DNA of 64,000 nt from Acidobacteria bacterium SCN 69-37. Lineage in GTDB: Bacteria > Acidobacteriota > Vicinamibacteria > Vicinamibacterales > SCN-69-37. The notes beneath the pieces are model-generated. The model was not told the DNA's origin and did no database searches. It worked only from the letters and a program-made list of their open reading frames with translations. Below, one piece after another: positions 1-7,935 of this stretch; position 1 is the stretch's first letter, and each line of letters begins with the position of its first letter. Location: assembly GCA_001724025.1 (NCBI GenBank), contig MEDJ01000001.1:124001-188000 (forward strand), given 5' to 3'. The translations under genes were made by a program, and so were the position numbers.

Positions 1-1004
1 TCCTCGATCGTGATGATCTTGTCCTCGGCCGTCCGGATCTCCGACAGCGCCGCATACAGCGTGGTGGTCTTGCCGCTGCCCGTCGGTCCGGTGACCAGCA
101 CCATGCCGTACGGCTCGCGGATGTACTTCCGGAAACGCCGCATCTCGTCCTCGGGCCAGCCGAGGATGTCGAGCTTGAGTTCCGTGAACTGCTCGCTGAT
201 CGATTCCTTGTCGAGGATGCGGATGACCGCGTCCTCGCCGTGCACGCTCGGCATGATCGAGACGCGGAAGTCGATCGTCTTGCCGCGCACGCGCAGCTTG
301 AAGCGCCCGTCCTGCGGCACGCGCTTCTCGGCGATGTCGAGCTCGGCCATCACCTTGATGCGCGAGATGATCGTGCTGTGGTGCCGCTTGTCGATCGGCT
401 TCATCAGCGGCTGCAGCACCCCGTCGATCCGGCACTTGACGACGACGGCGTCGTCCTGCGTTTCGACGTGGATATCCGAGGCCCGGCGCTGGAGTGCGGT
501 GAAGACCATCGTGTCGACGAGCCGGATGACCGGGCTGGCGTCCGAGGTCAGCTTCTCGACCGTCAGGTTCTCCTCGCCCGATTCGTCCTCGCGCAGGATC
601 TGCATCTGGAAGCCCTCGGTGGCTTCCTCGAGCACGCGCTGCGAGCTCTCGCTCTTCTTCAGGATGGCCTGGATGGCCGACGCCGTCCCGACACACACGC
701 GCACCGGCGTCCCCAGCTGCACGCCGACCTCGTCGATGGTCTGCAGGTCGCTCGGGTCCGACACGACGATGAGCAGCGTCTGTCCGTCGCGCCGGTACGG
801 TACGAAGCCGTAGCGCAGCATCAGGTCGGCCGGGATGCTGCGGAACAGGGCGTGGTCGATGTTGAAGTGATCGAGATCGACGAATTCCTTTTCGTACCGA
901 GTCGCCAGCCGTCGCGCCTCGGCCAGTTCGGCCTGGCGATCGACGGACGCGGCCGGCGCCGGCTCGGCGTAAATGGGGGTGTCTGGCGTGGAGGTCTCGG
1001 CCAT
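1..1004 (-). CDS. gspE: GspE/PilB-family secretion/pilus ATPase (partial, C-terminal part beyond the window)
   Basis: This is the hexameric cytoplasmic ATPase that powers type II secretion or type IV pilus assembly. About 334 codons lie in the window, reading leftwards from ATG at 1004. An N-terminal MshEN-like domain occupies roughly residues 30-140. It is followed by the ASDIHVE motif near residue 174 and the Walker A motif GPTGSGKTTT near residue 305. The sequence runs off the window at ITIED, so Walker B and the His box are not seen. The start lies 3 bp after the stop of gspF, so the two are co-transcribed. Whether it serves secretion or pili cannot be settled here, because no secretin or major pilin gene is in view. 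Confidence 0.93.
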   Translation of the reverse strand, partial: MAETSTPDTPIYAEPAPAASVDRQAELAEARRLATRYEKEFVDLDHFNIDHALFRSIPADLMLRYGFVPYRRDGQTLLIVVSDPSDLQTIDEVGVQLGTPVRVCVGTASAIQAILKKSESSQRVLEEATEGFQMQILREDESGEENLTVEKLTSDASPVIRLVDTMVFTALQRRASDIHVETQDDAVVVKCRIDGVLQPLMKPIDKRHHSTIISRIKVMAELDIAEKRVPQDGRFKLRVRGKTIDFRVSIMPSVHGEDAVIRILDKESISEQFTELKLDILGWPEDEMRRFRKYIREPYGMVLVTGPTGSGKTTTLYAALSEIRTAEDKIITIE

Positions 1005-1007
1005 GGG

Positions 1008-2219
1008 TCAGCTCGACAGCGACGACAACTCGAACAACGGCATATAGAGCGACAGCAGCAGGCCCGCGATGATGACGCCCATCACGACCAGCATGACGGG
1101 CTGGATCAGGTTCGAGAACCGCGTCAGGCTCGTCTGGTTCTCTTCATCATAGAAGTCCGCCACGCTCGTCAGCATGTCGGCCAGCGCGCCCGTCGACTCG
1201 CCCACCTCGACCATCTCGACCGCCACGTGCGGGAACAGGTCGCGCCGGGCCAGCGCGCCCGACAGGCTGCTGCCCTCGCGTACGTCACGCGCCACGTGCG
1301 CCAGGTGCGCGGCAATCGCCTGGTTACCCGTCGATCGCGCCGCGATCTCGAGCGCGTTGACGAGCGGGATGCCGCCGTAGAGCAGCGTCGCCAGCGTGCG
1401 TGACGTCTGCGCCGTGGCGAACCGGCGGGCCAGCGGCCCGAAATACGGGATCTTCAGGATCCAGCCATGGATCCGGCGACGCTGAGCCGGCTGCCGCACC
1501 CACCAGGTGATCGCCACCGCGATTGCCGCGACGGACAGGCCGATGGCCCCGGCGCTGGCCACCAGGTTCGTCGAGATGGCCACGATGATCTGCGTCGGCA
1601 GCGGCAGCGCGGCGCCCCGGAACTGCGCGTAGAACGCCGCGAACTCCGGCACCACCTGGAAGACGATCAGGCCGACGACGACCATCGACAGGACCAGCAG
1701 GATGACCGGATAGATCAACGCCGAAATGACCTGGCTGCGCGCCGACTGCAGCACCTTCATATGCTGCACGTACCGCCGCAACACCTGCTCGAGACTGCCA
1801 CTCTTCTCGCCCGCCATCAACGACGCCGTGTAGATCGGCGAGAACAGCCGCTGTGCGTCGAACGCATCCGACAGCGCGGCGCCCGACCGCACCCGCTCGT
1901 GGATGTCGTTGAGCGCGGCGCGGAACGTCGCGTTCGGCACCCGCTTGCGCAGGATGTCGAGCGACTGCACCAGTGGCAGCCCGGCCTTCAGCAGCGTGGC
2001 AAGTTCCTGGTTGAAGATGAGGAAATCCGACATCGGCACGCGCCGACGGCGCCGCAGCCCGAGGCCCAGTCGGTCGAGGCTGACGCCGCGACGACGGACC
2101 GCGAGCACGTACAGGCCCTGCTCCTCGAGGGTGCGCCGGAGTCCGGCTTCATCCTCGGCAACATAAGTGGTCTCGGTGACCTGGCCGGTGGCCGTGGCCA
2201 CCCTGCAGCGAAACTCCAC
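1008..2219 (-). CDS. gspF: GspF/PilC-family inner-membrane platform protein
   Basis: This 403-residue polytopic protein is the inner-membrane platform that pairs with GspE/PilB in type II secretion or type IV pilus machines. Two GspF domains (roughly residues 65-190 and 270-395) each carry hydrophobic segments, with a long membrane stretch near residues 165-235. The C-terminus shows the usual QPVMLVVMGVI membrane segment. Translation starts at GTG (2219). The gene is followed after 3 bp by gspE and preceded, across 109 bp, by a lytic transglycosylase on the same strand, an arrangement that suits an envelope-spanning machine. Length is normal for the family. Confidence 0.95.
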   Translation of the reverse strand: MEFRCRVATATGQVTETTYVAEDEAGLRRTLEEQGLYVLAVRRRGVSLDRLGLGLRRRRRVPMSDFLIFNQELATLLKAGLPLVQSLDILRKRVPNATFRAALNDIHERVRSGAALSDAFDAQRLFSPIYTASLMAGEKSGSLEQVLRRYVQHMKVLQSARSQVISALIYPVILLVLSMVVVGLIVFQVVPEFAAFYAQFRGAALPLPTQIIVAISTNLVASAGAIGLSVAAIAVAITWWVRQPAQRRRIHGWILKIPYFGPLARRFATAQTSRTLATLLYGGIPLVNALEIAARSTGNQAIAAHLAHVARDVREGSSLSGALARRDLFPHVAVEMVEVGESTGALADMLTSVADFYDEENQTSLTRFSNLIQPVMLVVMGVIIAGLLLSLYMPLFELSSLSS

Positions 2220-2272
2220 GCGTGTGCGCGCCTCCCCTGGCTCCTGGCTTCGAACTCGAAGGTGCCGGCTTC

Positions 2273-2289
2273 TTCAGCAACCTCTTAGA
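2273..2289. repeat. 17-bp sequence shared with position 63845
   Basis: The 17-mer TTCAGCAACCTCYTAGA occurs here, upstream of gspF, and again at 63845-63861, just ahead of the last gene of the window. Only the Y position differs (T here, C there). At the second site it contains a TAGAAT box. The flanking 2240-2265 segment also resembles the GAAGCC/GAAGT repeat units found elsewhere. Its role is not known. Confidence 0.4.
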
Positions 2290-2328
2290 CCGGCCACCCG
2301 GCCCGGTGGACGGGATCCGATGCCGACG

Positions 2329-2991
2329 TCATCGCAGCGACGCCATGATCCGCTGCACGTACGACTGCGTCTCGGCGTACGGCGGCACGCCGCCGTAGCG
2401 GCTGACCGCCCCTTCCCCGGCGTTGTAGGCCGCCAGCGCGCGCCGGACGTCGTACTTCACCAGCAATCGCCGCAGGTGCGTGAGGCCGGTCTCCAGGTTC
2501 CGCTCGGGATCGAACGGATCGGCCAGGTCGTACGAGGCCGCGAGCGCCGGCATCAACTGCATCAGGCCCATGGCGCCCTTCGGGGAAACGGCCAGCGGAG
2601 CGTAGTTCGACTCGGTGCGCACCACGGCGTGCGCCAGGCGCGCGTCGATCCCGACACGCGCCGCCACGCGATCGACGAGCGTGCGGAGCGAGGCGCTCGA
2701 CCAGGCCGCGCGTGCGGCCGCCGTCGGCGAGGCGGCCAGCCGCTCGAGCGCCAGCTCACGCGCCCGCGGGACTTCTTCCGGGAGAATCTCCGACACCAGG
2801 TCGCGGGGCGCCCGTACCTCCCCGCCGCCCGGCAGCACGAGGATGACGCTCTCGCCCTCGAACCGGCAGACGTCGACGGTCATCAGCCGCCCGTGCTTCA
2901 ACCGGACGATGTCTGCGGATGCCGGCCAGGCGCCGCCGACGCAGATCGCCGCGATCAGCAGCGCGTGACGGAAGGCCGGAATCGGCGACAT
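2329..2991 (-). CDS. Secreted lytic transglycosylase (SLT domain)
   Basis: This is a murein lytic transglycosylase acting in the periplasm. Residues 1-26 form a signal peptide ending ASA. Residues 27-85 carry a short beta-rich segment of the kind that precedes SLT domains in secretion-associated enzymes. The SLT domain spans about residues 100-220, with the catalytic Glu127 in RTESNY, then GAMGLMQLMP and AYNAGEGAV, and ends with YAETQSYV. At 220 residues it is a small, single-domain enzyme. It lies 30 bp behind a lipoprotein gene and upstream of gspF, so it may open peptidoglycan for the secretion or pilus machine; that link is inferred from position only. Confidence 0.92.
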   Translation of the reverse strand: MSPIPAFRHALLIAAICVGGAWPASADIVRLKHGRLMTVDVCRFEGESVILVLPGGGEVRAPRDLVSEILPEEVPRARELALERLAASPTAAARAAWSSASLRTLVDRVAARVGIDARLAHAVVRTESNYAPLAVSPKGAMGLMQLMPALAASYDLADPFDPERNLETGLTHLRRLLVKYDVRRALAAYNAGEGAVSRYGGVPPYAETQSYVQRIMASLR

Positions 2992-3021
2992 GGCGGCAGG
3001 ACCAGAGGCGAGCGACCGAGA

Positions 3022-3933
3022 CTAGCGGACACCCAGGTACACGGTGAAGACCTGCACGCCGAGTTCGCGCGTGTCCTGGCCGATGCCGGCCTGTGCGGGG
3101 ACGAACGTGCGGTCCACGACGAACCGCAACTCGGTCAGGTCCGCCGTCCCCATCGCATCGTTCGACACCGGCACGCGGTACAGCGTCGGCGTGGTCGATT
3201 CGACGGGGAACGTGGCCAGCGCCTCGCCGGAGGCCCCGAGAATCGTCACCTGCTGTGGGCCGTCCGGGAAGGCTGCCGGCTGCCCGGCCACTTCGACGAA
3301 CAACTCCGCGTCCGCGTGCGGGTGACGGAAGGCGATCGTGGCCGACTTCTCGGTCCATTTCCACGACCGGCCCGGCGCATCGGCCGCGAACTCGTCCGCG
3401 TACCAGCCGGTCTGGTAGATCAGGAAGATATTCTCGGTCTCCGGTGCCAGTTGGATCTCGGCCACGCGGTACGCACGTGTGCCCGCCGGCCCGGCTGCCG
3501 GCGCGTCGAGCGGGAGCCGCTCACCGTCCCGGTACAGGCCGACCTCGATGCCGACGTCGCCCGGGTGCAGGGCGCCGGGCGGCAGAAAAATGGTACGCGT
3601 GTATTCGACGGGCGTGCCCGGCTGCCACGCCGACGTCGGCGTAGCCGGTGCGTGATCATCGGTCCAGATCACCTGCCCGTCGGCATTCACGATGTGAACG
3701 AAGACCGTGTAGTCCCCGTCGATGGGCTCGCCCGTGCGCTCGAAGCGATAGGTCAGATCGAGCGGCCCGCCCAGCGGCACCCGCGCGCGCGGCGTGGTGA
3801 CGGCCACGGTGCCGACAGCCGGTGCGTGCTCGACAGACGAGCACGCAGCCGCGCCCCCCAGCACGAGGCAGGCGGCCGCGGCAGACAGGACGGCGATCGT
3901 GCGCGGAAACACCACATGGGATGGTATCCACAT
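3022..3933 (-). CDS. Putative lipoprotein of unknown function
   Basis: This 303-residue protein begins with a basic-hydrophobic signal and a lipobox-like GGAAACS (Cys near residue 31), so it is probably lipid-anchored. The rest is beta-rich: residues 40-160 resemble an immunoglobulin-like fold with short alternating strands (LDLTYRFERT, YTVFVHIV). The second half holds an FIVERTHF-type strand pattern ending FTVYLGVR. I recognise no catalytic motif and no named family. It is the first gene of the minus-strand run leading to gspE and starts 55 bp from the divergent microcompartment gene, so the two may share a promoter region. Confidence 0.75.
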   Translation of the reverse strand: MWIPSHVVFPRTIAVLSAAAACLVLGGAAACSSVEHAPAVGTVAVTTPRARVPLGGPLDLTYRFERTGEPIDGDYTVFVHIVNADGQVIWTDDHAPATPTSAWQPGTPVEYTRTIFLPPGALHPGDVGIEVGLYRDGERLPLDAPAAGPAGTRAYRVAEIQLAPETENIFLIYQTGWYADEFAADAPGRSWKWTEKSATIAFRHPHADAELFVEVAGQPAAFPDGPQQVTILGASGEALATFPVESTTPTLYRVPVSNDAMGTADLTELRFVVDRTFVPAQAGIGQDTRELGVQVFTVYLGVR

Positions 3934-3988
3934 TGCCGCATGCTGTTCAATATGTTAGCCTTGCGCGTCTTTGCACACCGACCGACCC

Positions 3989-4279
3989 ATGACCGCAGAC
4001 GCTTTGGGCATGATTGAAACGCGGGGGCTGATTGGCGCCATCGAGGCTGCCGATGCGATGGTCAAGACGGCCAACGTGACCCTCATCGGCAAGGAATACA
4101 TCGGCGCCGGGTACGTCACCGTGCTCGCGCGCGGCGACGTGGGCGCCATCAAGGCTGCCACCGATGCCGGGGCTGCCGCGGCACGACGTGTCGGCGAGCT
4201 CGTATCGGTCCACGTCATTCCCCGTCCGCACGCCGAGGTCGAACGGATCCTGCCGGGCGCGGCCCAGGGGCGCCCCTAG
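3989..4279 (+). CDS. Bacterial microcompartment shell protein (BMC-H, PduA/EutM/CcmK type)
   Basis: This is a single BMC domain of 96 residues, the subunit of hexameric tiles that form the facets of protein-shelled organelles. The recognisable stretch runs from [18 protein letters not shown] through [14 protein letters not shown] to VHVIPRPH, all typical BMC-H segments. I chose ATG at 3989 because it gives the usual [13 protein letters not shown] start; an in-frame TTG at 3971 would add six residues. No strong ribosome binding site is visible. An aldehyde dehydrogenase follows after 18 bp. No BMC-P pentamer or BMC-T gene is in the window, so the rest of the shell must be encoded elsewhere. 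Confidence 0.96.
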   Translation: MTADALGMIETRGLIGAIEAADAMVKTANVTLIGKEYIGAGYVTVLARGDVGAIKAATDAGAAAARRVGELVSVHVIPRPHAEVERILPGAAQGRP

Positions 4280-4297
4280 CGCCGGCCCGGGCGGACG

Positions 4298-5980
4298 ATG
4301 GCCGAGGTCGCCACCGCAGTCCCCGATCAGCCGGCATCCCCGTCGGTCGACGACGCCCGACGCCTGGCGCGTCGCGCACGCCAAGCCGCCCCGATTCTCG
4401 CCGAGTTCACCCAGGAACAGATCGATCGCATCGTCGATGCCATGGCGGCGGCTGTGCGACCGCGCGTCGAAGCATTCGCGCGGATGGCCGTCGAAGAAAC
4501 GGGCTTCGGCGTCGTCGCCGACAAGATTCTCAAGAACCGGTTCGCGGCCGAACGTGTCCACGCATTCATCCGGCCGATGCGTACGGTCGGCGTCATCGCG
4601 CGCCGCGACGATGTCCGCGTGATCGAGATCGCCGAGCCATTCGGCGTGGTGGCCGGGATCGTCCCGTCGACGAACCCGACGTCCACGGCCATCTACAAGA
4701 TCCTGATTGCGCTCAAGGCGCGATGTCCGATCGTGCTCAGCCCGCACCCGTCGGCCGCGCGGTGCATCACGGCGGTCGCCGAGGTGATGGCTGCGGCTGC
4801 GCACGAGGCGGGTGCGCCCGACGGCGCCATCGGCTGGATGCGCGAGGTCTCGCTGGCCGGTACCCAAGAATTGATGCGACATCGCGACGTGTCGGTCATC
4901 CTCGCCACGGGCGGCCTGGGCCTGGTGCGCGCCGCCTACTCGGCCGGCAAGCCGGCTTATGGCGTCGGCCCGGGCAACGCGCCGTGCTACGTGGAGCGCT
5001 CGGCGGATCTCGCAAAGGCGGCGTCCGACATCGTGGCCGGCAAGAGTTTCGACAACGGCCTGCTCTGCTCGTCGCCCAACTCGGCCGTGGTCGACCGCGA
5101 GGTGGCCGAGCCGTTCAAGCGTGAGATGCAGGCGCAGGGCGCGCACTTCCTCTCGGCCGCCGAGGCGGCGCAGCTCTCGGCCACGCTCGTCACGCCGCAG
5201 CGACTGCCCCATCCGAAGTTCGTCGGGCGATCAGCCGTGCACATCGCGCGCGAGGCCGGCATCACCGTCCCGCCCACGACACGCATCCTGGTAGTGGAAC
5301 TGGCGGGCGTCGGGCGCGATCACCCGCTGTCGATCGAAAAGCTGTGCCCCGTTCTCTCCTTCTACGTCGTGGCCGACTGGCGGGAAGGCTGCGAGCGCTG
5401 CAAGCAGATCCTGCGCTACGGCGGCATGGGCCACACCATGTCCATCCACTCGGCCAACGATCGCATCATCCTCGAGTTCGGCCTGAAGAAGCCGGCGTTC
5501 CGCATCGTGGTCAACACGCCGACGACGCACGGATCGATCGGGCTGACGACAGGACTCGATCCGGCCATGACGCTCGGCTGCGGCGGATACGGTGGCAACA
5601 TCACGTCGGACAACATCTCGCCGCGTCACCTGCTGAACATCAAGCGCGTGGCCTACGAGATCCGATCCCCCGGCTCGGCCCTGAGCGATGTGCCGCCGGC
5701 TTTCGACATGTCGGCTCCGGCCGGCCAGGCGAAGCCGACCGAAGTGGAGGCGTCAGCGCTCCAGGCCCACGTGGCCGCATACCTGGGCGGCACGCTGGCC
5801 GCCCCCGCCCCGCCGGCACTCGCGCCCGTCGTCACCGGACCGCCCGTGGACTTCGTCTGCGAAGAGGATGTCCGTCAGGCGGTCGCCCGCAGCGCGCGCA
5901 TCGCCATCGGGGCGCGCACCATCGTCACGCCGTCGGCGCGGGAACTGGGCGAGGCGCACGGCGTCTTCGTCGAGATGTGA
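4298..5980 (+). CDS. CoA-acylating aldehyde dehydrogenase of a microcompartment, with C-terminal extension
   Basis: This enzyme would oxidise an aldehyde to acyl-CoA with NAD+, as PduP/EutE do inside microcompartments. The dehydrogenase body covers about residues 15-460. It has the cofactor region GVVAGIVPSTNP and the catalytic Cys257 in FDNGLLCSS, followed by GYGGNITSDN. After an Ala/Pro-rich linker (about 465-515) comes a short conserved unit, EDVRQAVARSARI to IVTPSARELGE. This resembles the TP-A-R module seen at the ends of several microcompartment proteins and may direct it into the shell (inference). It is 18 bp downstream of the BMC-H gene, so the two form one transcript. The natural aldehyde cannot be told from sequence. 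Confidence 0.92.
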   Translation: MAEVATAVPDQPASPSVDDARRLARRARQAAPILAEFTQEQIDRIVDAMAAAVRPRVEAFARMAVEETGFGVVADKILKNRFAAERVHAFIRPMRTVGVIARRDDVRVIEIAEPFGVVAGIVPSTNPTSTAIYKILIALKARCPIVLSPHPSAARCITAVAEVMAAAAHEAGAPDGAIGWMREVSLAGTQELMRHRDVSVILATGGLGLVRAAYSAGKPAYGVGPGNAPCYVERSADLAKAASDIVAGKSFDNGLLCSSPNSAVVDREVAEPFKREMQAQGAHFLSAAEAAQLSATLVTPQRLPHPKFVGRSAVHIAREAGITVPPTTRILVVELAGVGRDHPLSIEKLCPVLSFYVVADWREGCERCKQILRYGGMGHTMSIHSANDRIILEFGLKKPAFRIVVNTPTTHGSIGLTTGLDPAMTLGCGGYGGNITSDNISPRHLLNIKRVAYEIRSPGSALSDVPPAFDMSAPAGQAKPTEVEASALQAHVAAYLGGTLAAPAPPALAPVVTGPPVDFVCEEDVRQAVARSARIAIGARTIVTPSARELGEAHGVFVEM

Positions 5981-6009
5981 AAAGTCCAGCGTCCGCAATC
6001 ACTTAGAGA

Positions 6010-6039
6010 TTGACCTCGCGAAACACCCGATGGTAAGGT
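6010..6039 (+). promoter_or_regulatory. Candidate sigma-70-type promoter for the MltD-like gene
   Basis: The -35 box TTGACC (6010-6015) is followed after 18 bp by TAAGGT (6034-6039). A TG dinucleotide one base upstream makes it an extended -10. The predicted start near 6046 leaves a leader of about 25 nt before ATG 6072. It lies in the 91-bp gap after the aldehyde dehydrogenase, consistent with a separate transcript. Confidence 0.55.
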
Positions 6040-6071
6040 TCCCCGCACGGCCTGGAGCCGACACACGCACA

Positions 6072-7739
6072 ATGCCCGGCGCGCCCCGTCTCCTCGTCGC
6101 TCTCGCTGTCGTCGCTACCGCGGCGTGCGGCGGTCGTGCCCGTCCGGACCTCCCCTCGGCGCACCATCCCCTGCCTGTCACCCCCCTCTCGGAAAACGTC
6201 GGACGATCACTCGATGTCCGAGAGGATCCGACAGCGTCAGTGGTCGTGCGCGCCGATGCGGAGTTCGCGCTCGGCGAACGGGAACTGACGGCGGGCCGCG
6301 TGGTGACGGCGCGTCAACACTTCGATCAGGCCATCGATTACCTGCTGGCCCTGCCGGCCGGGGCGCGGTCGACGGTGGCGACGAGCGCTGCATTCGACAG
6401 GCTGCTCGATCGCATCAGCGCGCTCGAACTGCTCGCCCTGCGCGAGGGCGACGGCCTGACCGAAGCGGCCACGGAACCGGCCGCCATCGACGAGCTGCTC
6501 GGCGTGGCACTGTTCGAACGACCGGCACCGGCGGCCACGACCGCCGAGACGGTCATGGCCGACCTGGACCGATCGCCGCTCGGCATTCCAATCCCGGCCA
6601 ACGATCGCGTCCTGTCGTTCGTCGAGCTCTTCCAGGGACGGTTGCACGGCTTCCTCGTCGAGGGGATGGAACGCGGACATCGCTACCTGCCGATGGTGCG
6701 ACAGGTCTTCGCTGACGAAGGTCTGCCTGAAGAGCTGATCTACGTTCCGCTCGTCGAGAGCGCCTTCAAGCCGAACGCCTTGTCACGCGTGGCCGCGCGC
6801 GGGCTCTGGCAGTTCATGCCGCCGACGGGCCTCGAGTACGGACTCCGGCAGAACTGGTTCATCGACGAACGCTCCGATCCGGAAAAGGCCACGCGCGCCG
6901 CGGCGCGGTACCTGAAGATGCTCGGCAAGATGTTCGACGGCGACTGGAACATGGCGCTGGCGGCCTACAACGCGGGACAGGGACGCGTGCAGCGGGCCAT
7001 GCGGCAGGCCGGTCAACAGGATTACTGGCGTCTGACGGCGTCCACGCGATATCTGCCGCGCGAGACGCGCGACTACGTGCCGATGATCATGGCGGCCATC
7101 CTGATCGCGCGCAATCCGCAGTTGTACGGGTTCGAGGTGGGCGCCGTCGCGCCGCTGGCCTACGAGCAGGTGACGGTCCCGAACGCGCTCGACCTGAAGA
7201 TTCTGGCCGAGTGGAGCGGCGTGACCGTCGACGAACTGCGCGCGCTCAACCCCGAACTGCGCCGCACGACCACGCCGCTCGGGGCGCACGGCTTGAAGGT
7301 TCCCATCGGGACGGCAACCACGATCGAGCGGCACCTGCGCTCGGCCGAGGCCCTCTACGTCCACTTCAATTTCCACACGGTGAAGCGCGGCGAGACGGTC
7401 TCCGCGATCGCGCGCCGCTACCACGTGTCGCTGGCCGAACTGCGCGAAGCCAACGACCTGACGACGCGTTCCCGGATTCGCGCCAACCAGACGCTGATGA
7501 TTCCGCAGCGTCCCACGCAGGGACTGCCCTCGTCGGCCGCCGAGTCGACGGCCGTCGCCGCCGCCCGTCCCGCCACGCCGGCACCGGCGACGCGGACCGC
7601 GGCTGTGTACCGCGTCCGGGCGGGCGACACGCTCTACGGCATCGCCCGCCGGTTCGAGACGACCGTCGAGCAGATCAAGCGCATCAACCGCCTGAACTCC
7701 AATCGGATCAACATCGGCGATCGCCTGACGGTCCGGTAG
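6072..7739 (+). CDS. mltD: MltD-type membrane-bound lytic murein transglycosylase with two LysM domains
   Basis: This 555-residue lipoprotein cleaves peptidoglycan strands in the periplasm. Starting at ATG 6072 gives a short signal with lipobox VATAAC (Cys about 19); an in-frame ATG at 6030 is the alternative. The SLT domain lies around residues 215-330, with PLVESAFKPNALS (catalytic Glu), GLWQFMPPTG, AAYNAGQGRV and ETRDYVP. Two LysM domains follow at about 434-482 (VKRGETVSAIARRY) and 511-555 (VRAGDTLYGIARRF) and would bind the glycan. The order SLT-LysM-LysM is that of MltD. A GGTACGACG-family repeat with a hairpin begins 4 bp after the stop. Confidence 0.94.
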   Translation: MPGAPRLLVALAVVATAACGGRARPDLPSAHHPLPVTPLSENVGRSLDVREDPTASVVVRADAEFALGERELTAGRVVTARQHFDQAIDYLLALPAGARSTVATSAAFDRLLDRISALELLALREGDGLTEAATEPAAIDELLGVALFERPAPAATTAETVMADLDRSPLGIPIPANDRVLSFVELFQGRLHGFLVEGMERGHRYLPMVRQVFADEGLPEELIYVPLVESAFKPNALSRVAARGLWQFMPPTGLEYGLRQNWFIDERSDPEKATRAAARYLKMLGKMFDGDWNMALAAYNAGQGRVQRAMRQAGQQDYWRLTASTRYLPRETRDYVPMIMAAILIARNPQLYGFEVGAVAPLAYEQVTVPNALDLKILAEWSGVTVDELRALNPELRRTTTPLGAHGLKVPIGTATTIERHLRSAEALYVHFNFHTVKRGETVSAIARRYHVSLAELREANDLTTRSRIRANQTLMIPQRPTQGLPSSAAESTAVAAARPATPAPATRTAAVYRVRAGDTLYGIARRFETTVEQIKRINRLNSNRINIGDRLTVR

Positions 7740-7743
7740 AAAT

Positions 7744-7798
7744 CAGGTACGACGGGTACGACAGGCGACAAGGGGGCCTTCGGGCTTCGCCCTCGGCC
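7744..7798. repeat. GGTACGACG-family element with hairpin (copy 1)
   Basis: AGGTACGACGGGTACGAC followed by AGGCGACA starts 5 bp behind the mltD stop. A nested hairpin follows: GGGC-TTC-GCCC (7782-7792) inside an outer GGCC pair (7775-7798). The same unit plus a different hairpin recurs at 47703, and twice between 20069 and 20381. It has the look of a REP-type extragenic element. In this copy the hairpin could also act as a weak transcription stop, although no T-run follows. Confidence 0.7.
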
Positions 7799-7801
7799 GA
7801 C

Positions 7802-7906
7802 TTCTCTCCTCACAGACAGTCGACGCCGGCTACCAGACGGACGAGTCGTTCACGATCAGACTCCGCGACCGTTCTCCTCACAGACGGCCGACGCTGGTTC
7901 TGGCAG
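7802..7906. repeat. Imperfect direct repeat in the mltD/SMP-30 gap
   Basis: Two related segments, 7802-7836 and 7871-7906, share CTCCTCACAGAC followed by a GYCGACGCYGG stretch and an ending CAG, about 69 bp apart. They lie between the convergent genes mltD and the SMP-30 homologue (7740-7935), a gap with no credible reading frame. Function unknown. Confidence 0.4.
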
Positions 7907-7935
7907 CGATGAGGCCGGATATCCGGCGATCCGCG

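Noticed and set aside
2167-4017. Plus-strand open frame of 616 codons across the lytic transglycosylase and lipoprotein genes
   Set aside because: Both minus-strand genes have clear signal peptides and motifs; the plus-strand product has none.
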